A stretch of DNA of 64,000 nt from Sphingomonas glacialis (lineage in GTDB: Bacteria; Pseudomonadota; Alphaproteobacteria; Sphingomonadales; Sphingomonadaceae), in assembly GCF_006439055.1 (NCBI RefSeq), contig NZ_RCZC01000011.1:62001-126000 (forward strand). The letters are read 5' to 3'. The notes beneath the pieces are model-generated. The model saw only the letters and a list, made by a program, of their open reading frames with translations, was not told the DNA's origin and did no database searches. Below, piece after piece: positions 54,243 to 63,214 of the stretch. The first letter of the stretch is position 1; each line of letters begins with the position of its first letter. The position numbers were made by a program, and so were the translations under genes.

Positions 54243-54572
54243 TCAGCTGCCCCGATAGGTCGAATAGCCGTAGGGCGAAACGAGCAAGGGTACGTGGTAA
54301 TGCCCGGTATCGGCGACTCCGAAAGCGATCGTCACGATATCGAGGAAGGGCGGGTCGGCCAATGCGATGCCCAAGCCGCGGAAATAGGCGGCAACGGCAA
54401 AGGCGATGCGATACTGCCCGATCGAAAGGCCGGGCAGGCCGAGGCAGCGTCCGTCGGCATTGGTGACGCCCTCGAACAGCAGCGCGCCATCGGCCGCCTC
54501 CAGTCGTACCGCGATCCCGCTTGCGGGGCGGCCGTGCGTGGTGTCGAGCACATGCGTCGAGAGGCTTGTCAT
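54243..54572 (-). CDS. uraH: 5-hydroxyisourate hydrolase (transthyretin-like)
   Basis: This 109-residue protein hydrolyses 5-hydroxyisourate to OHCU. It has the family signatures 'LSTHVLDTTHGRPASGI' at the N-terminus (His7), a conserved Arg in 'IAVRLE', and the C-terminal tetrapeptide 'YRGS', all typical active-site parts of HIU hydrolase. No signal peptide is present, so it is cytosolic. Its start overlaps the stop of the urate hydroxylase gene by 4 nt, matching the order of the two reactions. Confidence 0.95.
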   Translation of the reverse strand: MTSLSTHVLDTTHGRPASGIAVRLEAADGALLFEGVTNADGRCLGLPGLSIGQYRIAFAVAAYFRGLGIALADPPFLDIVTIAFGVADTGHYHVPLLVSPYGYSTYRGS

Positions 54573-56011
54573 GCGGTTGCGCTTGCCTGGGATGGGGAGG
54601 GAAGGGGCCATTCGCCGACGAACTCAGCCTCGTCATAGGCGAGCAGATCGGCGATCAGCGCAGTGCGATCGTCGCGGAACAGCTGGTCGGACACGCCGCG
54701 GATGAGGCGCGGCAGCGCGGCCTGCAACCCCGACAGCGCCGAGGCGGACAGCCCGAGGCTGATCAGCGCGGCATAATTGAACCCGAACAGCCCGTGGAGC
54801 GTGTCGGCATCGGCCGGGTCGCGCGCGAGCAGCTCGAAGCCCGTCCCGAGATAGGGATGCGCGTCGATCAGCGCGTTGCCGGTGCCCGCCGCCGGCGTGA
54901 AGCGATCCGCCCAGCGTGCGACCTTGTCGGCGATCAGCCGCAATTCGGGGCGCAGGCCGGGGTCGCTGACGAGGCCGGTCGAGAGAACGAGAAAGTCGAA
55001 ATCGTGGGGCCCTTGTGGCGTCGTCACACGCGCGCCGTCCGCCGTCGCCGCGACCGACAGCCACGGTGCCCCCAGATGCAGCGTGAAGCCCGGCCAGGCG
55101 GCGGCACGCGCGAAGGTGTCGTTGGTCGGCGGTTGGTTGTGCCCGAGGAACGACGCCATCACGGCATATTTCTCGGCGTCCGAGAGCGCGGGGTAGCGCC
55201 CGGTGAAACCGACGCGCTCCATGAAGCGGATCGGGTTGATCCGCGGCAAGTGCGTGCGCCGCAGGAAGACATGCGCTTCGGCGACGCCCGCGCTCAGCGC
55301 GTAATTGGCATTGTCGAACGCCGATGCGCCGCCGCCCAATATGCCGATCCGCTTGCCGGCGAGGGCGGCATAATCGATTGCCGCGCTGGTATGCGCGTAG
55401 AGCGTCGGCGGCAGGACATCGGCCACCATCGGCGGGACATGCCACTCGCCGCCGCCCTGGATCCCGGTCGCCAGCACGACTTTGCGCGCAAGGATCGGGT
55501 CTTGTCCCGCGAGATGCAGGCGGTGGAGCCCGTCGCCCAGCGGCTCGATCAGCGTGAGCCGCGTGTCGTTGCGCACCGGCAGCGCGAGTACGCGGCGATA
55601 CCAGCGCAAATAGGCCATCCAGTCGCCGCGCGCGATCTTGTCGAGCGCGTCCCATCCGCTGGCGCTGTGCTGCGCCTCCCACCAGGCGCGGAAGCTGAGC
55701 GCCGGAATGCCGAAATCGATCGGGTTGAGCTGCTTGGGGGTGCGCAGCGTGATCATCCGCGCATAGGTTTCCCACGGGCCCTCGAAGCCCGCCGGGTTTT
55801 CATCGATGACGAGCAGGTTGGAGACGCGCTCACGCAGCAGCCCGAACGCTGCCGCCAGCCCGCTCTGCCCGCCGCCGACAATCACGACGTCGTAAACACG
55901 TGTCCCGGCATCGTCGCGCGGGCGGGTCCAATCGGCGCCGCCATGGCCGATCAGCACGAGCTGCCGCGCGAGCTCCGCCTCGAGTGCGGGCAGGCCGATT
56001 GCGTCGTTCAT
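54569..56011 (-). CDS. FAD-dependent urate hydroxylase, HpyO-type
   Basis: This 480-residue flavoprotein has two dinucleotide-binding motifs, 'VVIVGGGQSGLAAAFGL' (GGGQSG at 46-51) and 'RIGILGGGASAFDNA', the layout of class B-like monooxygenases using FAD and NAD(P)H. It sits between uraD and uraH, where urate oxidase is needed, and no uricase or HpxO-type gene is present. HpyO of Xanthomonas, a flavin urate hydroxylase unrelated to HpxO, is the nearest known precedent I can name. The assignment is therefore strong by context but not proved by a diagnostic motif. Confidence 0.8.
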   Translation of the reverse strand: MNDAIGLPALEAELARQLVLIGHGGADWTRPRDDAGTRVYDVVIVGGGQSGLAAAFGLLRERVSNLLVIDENPAGFEGPWETYARMITLRTPKQLNPIDFGIPALSFRAWWEAQHSASGWDALDKIARGDWMAYLRWYRRVLALPVRNDTRLTLIEPLGDGLHRLHLAGQDPILARKVVLATGIQGGGEWHVPPMVADVLPPTLYAHTSAAIDYAALAGKRIGILGGGASAFDNANYALSAGVAEAHVFLRRTHLPRINPIRFMERVGFTGRYPALSDAEKYAVMASFLGHNQPPTNDTFARAAAWPGFTLHLGAPWLSVAATADGARVTTPQGPHDFDFLVLSTGLVSDPGLRPELRLIADKVARWADRFTPAAGTGNALIDAHPYLGTGFELLARDPADADTLHGLFGFNYAALISLGLSASALSGLQAALPRLIRGVSDQLFRDDRTALIADLLAYDEAEFVGEWPLPSPSQASATA

Positions 56012-56448
56012 CGCATATCCTCCAGTCGCAGTCTGACGATTTCGCCGATTTGAGTCAGCGCGGTGGCGATCTCCGTGTCGCGGTCGTTGCCCAGGCGGCG
56101 CTCCATCGCCGCGAGGATGCCGGCCTTGTCGGTCAGCCGCACGCAGATGATGAAGGGAAAGTCGAAGCGCGCGCGGTACGCCGCATTGAGCGCGTGGAAG
56201 CGCGCATATTCATCGGGCGTCAGCCGATCGAGCCCGGCCGATGCCTGCTCGGCTGCCGACGCATCGGTCAGCGTGCGGTCGATCGCCGCCTTGCCGGCGA
56301 GCTCGGGGTGCACGCGGATCAAGGCGAGCTGTTCCTCGGGCGTCGCGGCCGCGACCACCGCGACGAGATCGGCATGGCGGTCGCCCGAAAACGCCGCCGC
56401 GTCGGCGCGCTGCTCGACCCATGGGCTGTGCTCGAACAGCGCGCTCAA
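56008..56448 (-). CDS. uraD: OHCU decarboxylase
   Basis: This 146-residue protein decarboxylates 2-oxo-4-hydroxy-4-carboxy-5-ureidoimidazoline to (S)-allantoin. The family blocks 'FEHSPWV' at the N-terminus, 'IRVHPELAGKAA' with the catalytic His region, and 'NAAYRARFDFPFIICVR' are clear. It is some 15-25 residues shorter at the N-terminus than usual homologues, starting just before 'FEHSPW'; the start overlaps the hpxZ stop, which supports it. The stop overlaps the urate hydroxylase start. Confidence 0.93.
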   Translation of the reverse strand: MSALFEHSPWVEQRADAAAFSGDRHADLVAVVAAATPEEQLALIRVHPELAGKAAIDRTLTDASAAEQASAGLDRLTPDEYARFHALNAAYRARFDFPFIICVRLTDKAGILAAMERRLGNDRDTEIATALTQIGEIVRLRLEDMR

Positions 56449-56834
56449 TGGCTGTTTCCCTCGAGGCTGACATGCGCCGAGACGACCTTCCAGCCATCGG
56501 CGAACTTGACCCAGGCCTGGCTCTGGCGTCCGCGCCGGTCGCTATTTTCGCGGAAGAATTCGGCGTCGGCGGTGGCGAAGCCCGCGCCATAGACGGTGAT
56601 AGCGACGCGGCCGAGCCTGCGCTGCGGCGATCCACCACGGCCTTTGCGGAACTCGCGAATCTCGTCGATGCCGTACAGCACTTCGCCGACGCCGTAGCGG
56701 TTGGTGGTCGGTGCGGCATGGAACAGCGCGTCCATCGTCGCGACGTCGTCGACCATCAGCGCGCGCTCGTAGCTGTGGAACGCCGCGGTCACTTCGGCGA
56801 GCAAGATCGGATCGTCGATCGGGGTATCGGTCAT
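56445..56834 (-). CDS. hpxZ: HpxZ/AtzH-like NTF2-fold protein
   Basis: This 129-residue cytosolic protein has the NTF2/SnoaL cone fold. 'EVTAAFHSYERALMVDDVATMDALFHAAPTTNRYGVGEVLYGIDEIREFRKGR' matches the HpxZ/AtzH group found with oxalurate and cyanurate/biuret amidases. The in-operon amidase at the right edge and the HpxW-like gene are its usual companions. The start at 56834 overlaps the puuE stop (ATGA). The molecular role is not settled in the literature I know; it is needed with HpxWXY for oxalurate use in Klebsiella. Confidence 0.85.
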   Translation of the reverse strand: MTDTPIDDPILLAEVTAAFHSYERALMVDDVATMDALFHAAPTTNRYGVGEVLYGIDEIREFRKGRGGSPQRRLGRVAITVYGAGFATADAEFFRENSDRRGRQSQAWVKFADGWKVVSAHVSLEGNSH

Positions 56835-57718
56835 GCCGGGCAAACCTCCATCCAGTGACGCGCGATATCGATGCGCCGCGCGATCCACGCATCGCCCGAG
56901 GCGAGGACATGATCGACGAAGCGCGCTAGCGCCCGCGCGCGCGCCGGGCGGCCGGCGATGCGGGCGTGCAGGCCGATCGACAGCATCCGCCCGCCTTCCT
57001 CACGCAGTTGGTCGAAGCTGTCGCAGAGGTAGCGGAAGAACTGCTCGCCCTCGGTAAAGCCGTTGAGCGCGACCATCTTCATGTCGTTGGCGTCGAGCGT
57101 GTAGGGCACGATCAATTGCGCGCGGCCGAAGCGACGATCCCAATAGGGCAGATCGTCGGCATAGCTGTCGGCGTCGTAGACGAACCCGCCTTCCTCGGCG
57201 ACGAGGCGTGCGGTGTTGGGCGAGGTGCGGCCCTGATACCAGCCGAGCGGGCGGCTGCCGGTCAGCCGCGTATGGAGCGCGATCGCCTCGGCGATATGCG
57301 CGCGCTCGGTGGCTTCGGGGACGCGCTGATAGTCGATCCAGCGCAGGCCGTGGCTGGCGATCTCCCACCCGGCATCCTGCATCGCCGCGACCACCGCGGG
57401 GTTCGCCTCCATCGCCTTGGCGACGGCGAACGCCGTCACCGGCACGCCGCGCGCGGTGAACAGCCGGTGGAGCCGCCAGAAACCCGCGCGGCTGCCATAT
57501 TCGTAGAGGCTTTCCATCGCCATCGCGCGGTCGGGATGGCTCGCGGCGCCGACCATCTCGGACAGGAAGGCTTCGGAGCCGGCATCGCCGTTGAGCACCG
57601 AATTCTCGGCACCTTCCTCGTAATTGACGACGAACTGCACCGCGACGCGCGCGCCGCCCGGCCAGTGCGGGGCGGGCGGGGTGGCGCCATAGCCGATCAG
57701 GTCGCGCGGTGGCATCAT
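56831..57718 (-). CDS. puuE: Allantoinase, PuuE (polysaccharide deacetylase fold)
   Basis: This 295-residue protein is the cofactor-independent allantoinase type of the NodB/polysaccharide-deacetylase fold and opens allantoin to allantoate. Signatures are 'RDLIGYGATPPAPHWPGGARVAVQFVVNYEEGAENSVLNGD', 'YGSRAGFWRLHRLF', 'EIASHGLRWIDY' and 'GWYQGRTSPNTARL'. ATG 57718 is the first of two adjacent ATG codons and overlaps the aminotransferase stop by 4 nt. It replaces the metal-dependent AllB/HpxB amidohydrolase used in enterics. Confidence 0.94.
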   Translation of the reverse strand: MMPPRDLIGYGATPPAPHWPGGARVAVQFVVNYEEGAENSVLNGDAGSEAFLSEMVGAASHPDRAMAMESLYEYGSRAGFWRLHRLFTARGVPVTAFAVAKAMEANPAVVAAMQDAGWEIASHGLRWIDYQRVPEATERAHIAEAIALHTRLTGSRPLGWYQGRTSPNTARLVAEEGGFVYDADSYADDLPYWDRRFGRAQLIVPYTLDANDMKMVALNGFTEGEQFFRYLCDSFDQLREEGGRMLSIGLHARIAGRPARARALARFVDHVLASGDAWIARRIDIARHWMEVCPA

Positions 57719-58968
57719 GCGTCCCACGCCGCGATCGCCGCCTCGACGCCGCCGCCCGCCGACACCGCGAACCCTTCGCAGCGCAGACAGACCTCGAGCG
57801 CGCCGAGCGTGATGAAGACCTTATGCTTCATCGCATTGTAGCCCATCGCGCCGAGCCGCCAGATCCGCCCCTGCAACGGGCCGAAGGCGGTGCCGATCTC
57901 GATCTCGAACTGGTCGCGCATCGCGGTGCGGACGCGCTCGCCGTCGACGCCGTCGGGGATGTAGACGCCGGTGACGTTGGTCATGCGGTGCGCATCGTCG
58001 CCGAACACGCGCAAGCCCATCGCGCGCAAGCCGGCGGTCATCGCACGCCCCGCGGCGGCATGCCGGGCGAAGCGCGCGTCGAGCCCTTCGCCGAGCGCGA
58101 CGCGGGCGCATTCGCGCGCGCCGTAGAGCATCGAGGTCGCCTCGGTATGGTGGTTGAGCCGCTTCTCCGACCAATAATCCATGATCATCGCGAGATCGAA
58201 ATAGTTCGAGCCGATGCGCGGTCCCGCGCCGTCGGTGATGTCGGCCCGGCGGATGCCCTGTTCGACATGGCGGCGCGCGAAGATATGCGCGGCGGCGGCG
58301 TCCGACAGCGTGATCGGCGCCGAGCCCGACGGCCCGCCGAGGCATTTCTGCAGGCCGCCCGTGACCACGTCGATCCCCCAGCGATCGGCCGCGATCTCCA
58401 TCCCGCCGAGCGTCGCGGTGGCATCGACATAGGACAGCGCGCCCGCCGCGCGGCACAATGCGCCAAGGCCTTCGAGCGGTTGCGCCATCGTGGTCGAGGT
58501 GTCGCCGTGGACGGTGGCGACGACCTTGGGTGCGAAGCGCTCGATCGCCGCGGCGATCGCGTCGAGCGGGACGGTTTCGCCCCATGGCGCATCGACCGTC
58601 TCGACCAACGCGCCGATCCGCCCGAGGATTTCGGTCAGCAACAGCCCGAACCGCCCGAAATTGACGACCAACACGCGGTCGCCCGGCACCACCAGCGAGA
58701 CCAAAGAGGCTTCGATCGCGGCGCGCGCGGTGCCGTCGATCAGCATCGTCCAGCGGTTGTGTGTGCCGAAGATCGGGCGATAGAGCGCCATCACCTGGTT
58801 CATATAGCCGGTCATTTCCGGGTCGAACTGCCCGAGCAGATCCGCCGACATCGCGCGCAGCACGCGCGGATGCGCGTTGACCGGGCCGGGGCCCATCAGC
58901 AGCCGCTGCGGGGGATCGATCTCGCCGAACAGGTCCATGCCCAACTCATCCGCCATATGCTGCTCCAA
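57715..58968 (-). CDS. (S)-ureidoglycine--glyoxylate aminotransferase-like enzyme
   Basis: This 417-residue class V PLP aminotransferase has 'LLMGPGPVNAHPRVLRAM', 'VHGDTSTTMAQPLEGLG' and the PLP lysine in 'VVTGGLQKCLGGPSGSAPI'. 'NYFDLAMIMDYWSEKRLNHHTEATSMLYG' is typical of PucG/HpxJ-type enzymes. These transfer the amino group from (S)-ureidoglycine to glyoxylate, giving oxalurate and glycine. Allantoate amidohydrolase upstream and allantoinase downstream supply the substrate. The start at 58968 gives MEQHMADELGM; the internal ATG at 58956 is equally possible. Alanine/serine-glyoxylate aminotransferase is an alternative by homology alone. Confidence 0.88.
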   Translation of the reverse strand: MEQHMADELGMDLFGEIDPPQRLLMGPGPVNAHPRVLRAMSADLLGQFDPEMTGYMNQVMALYRPIFGTHNRWTMLIDGTARAAIEASLVSLVVPGDRVLVVNFGRFGLLLTEILGRIGALVETVDAPWGETVPLDAIAAAIERFAPKVVATVHGDTSTTMAQPLEGLGALCRAAGALSYVDATATLGGMEIAADRWGIDVVTGGLQKCLGGPSGSAPITLSDAAAAHIFARRHVEQGIRRADITDGAGPRIGSNYFDLAMIMDYWSEKRLNHHTEATSMLYGARECARVALGEGLDARFARHAAAGRAMTAGLRAMGLRVFGDDAHRMTNVTGVYIPDGVDGERVRTAMRDQFEIEIGTAFGPLQGRIWRLGAMGYNAMKHKVFITLGALEVCLRCEGFAVSAGGGVEAAIAAWDA

Positions 58969-60259
58969 GACGTTCGATAAAGCCGAGCATCACCGCGAGC
59001 GCGACCTCGGCGTCGGCGGGGGCGACCTGCTCGGCCGGATTGTGGCTGATCCCGCCTTCGCAGCGCAGGAACAGCATCGCGGTGGGACACAATGCGGCCA
59101 TCACCATCGCATCATGCCCTGCGCCCGAGACGAGCCGACGGACCGGCTGCCCGGCCGCGAGCGTCGCGGCGTCGAGCAGATCCATCAGCGCGGCGTCGCA
59201 CGGGCTTGCGGGGAGATCATGCACCCGCTCGATCGCGAAATCGAGACCGCGCGTATCGGCGATCGTGTGGAAGCGATCGAGCATCGCCTCCGCCGCTGCG
59301 TCGCGTCGCGCGGCATCGCCTGCGCGGACGTCGAGCGTGAAGTGCACGCGTCCGGGGATGACGTTGGCGGCGCCCGGCAGCGCCTCGATCGCGCCGACCG
59401 TCGCGACGAGATCGGACGCGTCTGCGCGTGCGATGGCTTCGACCGCGAGCAGCATCTCGGCGGCGCCCGCGAGCGCGTCGCGGCGTAGCGGCATCGATGT
59501 GGTTCCGGCATGGCCTGCGGTCCCGCGCACCTCGACGCGATAGCGGAGCTGGGCGGCGATGCCGGTCACCGTGCCGACTGCCAGACCTTCGGCTTCGAGC
59601 ACCGGGCCCTGTTCGATATGCGCTTCGAGATAGGCGAGCGTCGAACCCGCAGGGCGTCGGGCCTGGTGGAAGGACGTGACGCCAAGCTGGGATCTGTCGC
59701 TAACCTCGAACGCGCGGCCGTTGCACACCGAAGCGTAGTCCGCATTGAAAAGCCGAAGCGCGGTCGTGAACGATATGTCGTCGGCATCGTGGATCGCCAG
59801 CAAGTCGGCCTCTAGCGTCCCAGCGACCGCTCGGCTGGTGAGCATGGCCGCCGGAAAGCGCGAGCCTTCCTCGTCGCCAAAGCCGTAGATCTCGATCGGG
59901 AAGGGCAAGTGTCGCCCTTGCGCGTGGAGCGCCGCGACGCATTCGATGCCGAGCATCACGCCGAGCGGGCCGTCATAGCAGCCGCCGTCGCGCACGCTGT
60001 CGAGATGGCTGCCGATCACCAGCGCAGGCGCGTCGTCGATGGTGCCGGAATAGCGGCCGACCAGATTGGCGGCCGGGTCGAGCGCGACGGTCATCCCGGC
60101 CTCGACCATCCAGCTCCCCACCTGATCGACCGCGGCGCGATGTGCGGGCGTCAGATAGCCCCGATACAGCGCGTCCGGCAGGTCGCTGAATGGCGCGACC
60201 CCAAGCACATCGCACCGCGCCATCGCCCGCGCGCCGCCGGGGGAGGGCACGCTCACCAT
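58946..60259 (-). CDS. Allantoate amidohydrolase (M20 Zn hydrolase)
   Basis: This 437-residue M20-family dinuclear metallohydrolase would release CO2 and ammonia from allantoate to give (S)-ureidoglycine. Metal-ligand blocks are 'VIGSHLDSVRDGGCYDGPLGVM' (His, Asp), 'GFGDEEGSRF' (Glu-Glu), 'LEAHIEQGPVLE' (His) and a late 'RCEGGISHNPAEQV' (His). These match AllC/HpxK and N-carbamoylase relatives; the operon settles the substrate. The start overlaps the upstream stop by 7 nt, and the stop overlaps the aminotransferase gene. Confidence 0.9.
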   Translation of the reverse strand: MVSVPSPGGARAMARCDVLGVAPFSDLPDALYRGYLTPAHRAAVDQVGSWMVEAGMTVALDPAANLVGRYSGTIDDAPALVIGSHLDSVRDGGCYDGPLGVMLGIECVAALHAQGRHLPFPIEIYGFGDEEGSRFPAAMLTSRAVAGTLEADLLAIHDADDISFTTALRLFNADYASVCNGRAFEVSDRSQLGVTSFHQARRPAGSTLAYLEAHIEQGPVLEAEGLAVGTVTGIAAQLRYRVEVRGTAGHAGTTSMPLRRDALAGAAEMLLAVEAIARADASDLVATVGAIEALPGAANVIPGRVHFTLDVRAGDAARRDAAAEAMLDRFHTIADTRGLDFAIERVHDLPASPCDAALMDLLDAATLAAGQPVRRLVSGAGHDAMVMAALCPTAMLFLRCEGGISHNPAEQVAPADAEVALAVMLGFIERLGAAYGG

Positions 60260-61833
60260 GCCGCCACCTGGCCGTCGCTTCGCGGATCGGTCGCGCCTTC
60301 GAGCATCCCGTCGGCCGAGCGGACGATCGCGCCGGCATGGCCCATCATCGCGGTCGTCGGCCCGACGCGCTCGACGTCATGGCCCGCGGCGGCGAGCGCG
60401 GCATAGACGTCTGGCGCGAACCCGTCCTCGATCTTGAGCGTCGTGCTCTGGTCGCCCCAGGTCCGCCCGAGCAGCCAGCGTGGCGCGCTGACCGCCTCCT
60501 GCAGCCCCACGCCGAAGCGTGCGTAGCGCGAGAACAATGCGGCCTGCGTCTGCGGCTGGCCCTCGCCGCCCATCGTGCCATAGGCCATCGTCCGCCCGTC
60601 ATCGAAGCGCGCGAGCGCGGGGTTGAGCGTGTGGAACGGTTTGCGCGTCGGCCGCAGCGCATTCCATCCGTCGGCGGCGAGCCGGAACGAGCTGCCGCGA
60701 TTCTGCCAGGTGACGCCGGTTTGCGGCAGCACGAGCCCCGATCCGAATTCGAAATAGGTCGACTGGATCGCGCTCACCACGCGGCCCTCGCTGTCCGCCG
60801 CGCCGAACCAGCACGTGTCGCCGAGCGCGGCCGGTCGCGGCCAGGGCAGCGCGGTCGCCGGATCGATCTGCGCTGCGAGCGCGTCGAGCGCGGCAGCATC
60901 GTCGAGCAGCGCCTGATCGTCGAACGCCTGAAACGCGCGGTCGCCGACATGCTGGTCGCGCAGCAGGAACGCCTGTTTGGTCGCCTCGACCAGACCGTGG
61001 ACATGCTCGAAGCCGTTTGCCGTGGCGGCACCCAGCCGGTCGAACAGCGCGAGGATCAGCAGCGAGGCGAGCCCCTGCGTCGGCGATGCGCTGTTGTACA
61101 GCTCGGCCCCGGCGATGCGCGTGTGCAGTGGCGTCGGCCGTGTCGCGGCATGCGCGGCAAGGTCGGCGGCGGCGACCGGACTGCCGAGCGCGGCCAGATC
61201 CTCCGCCAGCAGCACGGCGAGCGCACCGCGATAGAAGCCGTCCGCGCCATCGCTGCCGATCCGCCGCAGCGTCTCGGCGAGCAGCGGCTGGAGGAGCCGC
61301 TCGCCTTCGCGCAACGGCCGCCCATCGGGCTCGAAGATCGCGGCATAGGCGCCCGGCTGGCCGCGCAACTCGCCACCCTTTGCGGCGGCGATTTCGGCCC
61401 CGCCACGCGTCACGGCGACGCCGTTTTCGGCATGGTGGATCGCGTCGCGCAGTAAGCGCGCGAGCGGCAGCGTGCCGCCACCCTGTTCTAGCACGGCAGC
61501 CCAGGCCGACACCGCCCCGGCGACGGTGTTGGCGGCGAGCGGCCCGCGCGTCGGAACCGTCTCGTGCCCCGCATACAAGGCTAGGTCGGCCGCCCCCGCC
61601 GCGCCGCCACAGCCATGCACGGCGTGTACGCTGCCATCGGGCTCGGCGATCAGCCAGAAGCCGTCGCCGCCGATGCCGGTCATGTGCGGATAGACCACCG
61701 CGAGCGTCGCCGCGACCGCGACGCTCGCCTCGATCGCGGTGCCGTCGTCGCGCAGCACGTCGAGCCCGGCCTGCGCCGCGAGGTGATGCGGCGCGGTGAC
61801 CATGCCGCGATAGGATCGGACGGTGTGGCGCAT
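60253..61833 (-). CDS. hpxW: HpxW-like oxamate amidohydrolase (gamma-glutamyltransferase fold)
   Basis: This 526-residue Ntn-hydrolase proenzyme of the gamma-glutamyltransferase family lacks a signal peptide, unlike periplasmic GGTs. The predicted self-cleavage nucleophile is Thr340 in 'ALGDTCWFGAADSEGRVVSAIQS', with 'NPALARFDDGRTMAYGTMGGEGQPQTQ' after it. In Klebsiella the homologous HpxW hydrolyses oxamate to oxalate and ammonia. The company of HpxZ and a 3' amidase supports that role here over glutathione hydrolysis. It is separated from the permease gene by 4 nt. Confidence 0.82.
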   Translation of the reverse strand: MRHTVRSYRGMVTAPHHLAAQAGLDVLRDDGTAIEASVAVAATLAVVYPHMTGIGGDGFWLIAEPDGSVHAVHGCGGAAGAADLALYAGHETVPTRGPLAANTVAGAVSAWAAVLEQGGGTLPLARLLRDAIHHAENGVAVTRGGAEIAAAKGGELRGQPGAYAAIFEPDGRPLREGERLLQPLLAETLRRIGSDGADGFYRGALAVLLAEDLAALGSPVAAADLAAHAATRPTPLHTRIAGAELYNSASPTQGLASLLILALFDRLGAATANGFEHVHGLVEATKQAFLLRDQHVGDRAFQAFDDQALLDDAAALDALAAQIDPATALPWPRPAALGDTCWFGAADSEGRVVSAIQSTYFEFGSGLVLPQTGVTWQNRGSSFRLAADGWNALRPTRKPFHTLNPALARFDDGRTMAYGTMGGEGQPQTQAALFSRYARFGVGLQEAVSAPRWLLGRTWGDQSTTLKIEDGFAPDVYAALAAAGHDVERVGPTTAMMGHAGAIVRSADGMLEGATDPRSDGQVAAW

Positions 61834-61837
61834 CAGC

Positions 61838-63214
61838 TCATGCCCCCGCGCTCATCCAGACGAAGCGCACGACGAACAGCCCGGCGAGCAGCAGCAGGAA
61901 CCAGTCCGCGGTGGTGATCCGCCCGCGGACCAGCTTTAACAGCGCGTGCGCGGTGATGCCGAAGGCGAGCCCGTTGGCGATCGAGAAGGTCAGCGGGATC
62001 ATCGCGACGGTGAGGAAGGCGGGGATCGCCGAATAGGCATCCTCCCATTCGACTTCGCGCAACGGCAGCAGCATCAGCCCGCCGACGATGATCAACGCCG
62101 GCGCGGTCGCGGCCAGCGGGATCAGCTGCGCATAGGGCGCGACGAACATGGTGAGCAGGAACAGTACGCCCGTCACCAATGCGGTCAGCCCGGTGCGGCC
62201 GCCCGCCTGCACGCCGGCGGCGCTCTCGACATAGGAGGTGACGGTGCTCGTCCCGGCGAGCGAGCCTACGACCGTCGCGACGGCATCGGTCATCAGGATG
62301 CGGTTGAGGCCGGGGATTCGCCCGGCGGCATCCATCAGCCCGGCGCGCTTGGTCACCGCGACGAGCGTGCCGATATTGTCGAACAGATCGACGAACAGGA
62401 AGACGAACAGGATCTCGATCAGCCCAAGCCCGTGTCGCCCGCCAAGCCCGAACACACCGGGCAGATCGAGCTTGAACGCGGTGCCGGTCAGCGCCGCGAG
62501 GCTGTAGGGCTCGGGCTTGAACACGACTTGCCCTGCGAACCAGCCGACCAATGTCGTGCCGATGATCCCGATCAGCATCGCGCCGCGCACGTTCCACACG
62601 CTCAGCGCGCCGATCGCGAGCAGGCCGAACAAAGCGAGCGCCGCGCCGGGTGCCTTGAGATCGCCCAGCGCAACCAGGGTCGCGGGGCTGGCGACGACGA
62701 TCCCGGCGTTCTTCAACCCGATAAAGCCGATGAACAGACCGATCCCGCCCGCCACCGCGGCAAACAGATGCTGCGGGATGACCGCGACGATCATCTGCCG
62801 CACGCCGGTCAGCGTCAGCAGCAGGAAGGCGACGCCCGAGATCAGCACGCAGCCCAGCGCGACCGGCCATGGCACGCCCATCTGCTGGACGACCGTAAAG
62901 CTGAAATAGGCGTTGAGCCCCATGCCCGGCGCGAGCGCCAGCGGGGTATTGGCGACCACACCCATCAGGATCGAGGCGAAGGCGGCGGCAAAGCAGGTCG
63001 CGGCGGCGACCGAGGCGACCGGCATCCCGGCCTGGCCGAGGATCGCGGGATTGACCAGCACGATATAGGCCATCGTCAGGAAGGTGGTGACCCCCGCCAA
63101 CACCTCGGTCCGCGCCGTGGTGCCGCGCTCGCTCATCCGGAAATAGCGGTCGAGGCGGTGCGCGCCCACCGTCGGCGGGGCTCCCGGGTCGATCGGTCTG
63201 GTCGCCTGTGTCAT
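61838..63214 (-). CDS. AzgA-type NCS2 purine permease (operon C)
   Basis: This 458-residue inner-membrane protein has about 13-14 helices and strong AzgA (COG2252-type) motifs: 'RTEVLAGVTTFLTMAYIVLVNPAIL', 'GMGLNAYFSF', 'FVFLFVDLFDNIGTLVAVTKRAGL' and 'TSYVESAAGVQAGGRTGLTALVTG'. It would import adenine, guanine or hypoxanthine by proton symport. The ATG at 63214 overlaps the amidase stop (TGATG); the TTG just before it is unlikely. It is much closer to the family consensus than the operon A copy. Confidence 0.93.
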   Translation of the reverse strand: MTQATRPIDPGAPPTVGAHRLDRYFRMSERGTTARTEVLAGVTTFLTMAYIVLVNPAILGQAGMPVASVAAATCFAAAFASILMGVVANTPLALAPGMGLNAYFSFTVVQQMGVPWPVALGCVLISGVAFLLLTLTGVRQMIVAVIPQHLFAAVAGGIGLFIGFIGLKNAGIVVASPATLVALGDLKAPGAALALFGLLAIGALSVWNVRGAMLIGIIGTTLVGWFAGQVVFKPEPYSLAALTGTAFKLDLPGVFGLGGRHGLGLIEILFVFLFVDLFDNIGTLVAVTKRAGLMDAAGRIPGLNRILMTDAVATVVGSLAGTSTVTSYVESAAGVQAGGRTGLTALVTGVLFLLTMFVAPYAQLIPLAATAPALIIVGGLMLLPLREVEWEDAYSAIPAFLTVAMIPLTFSIANGLAFGITAHALLKLVRGRITTADWFLLLLAGLFVVRFVWMSAGA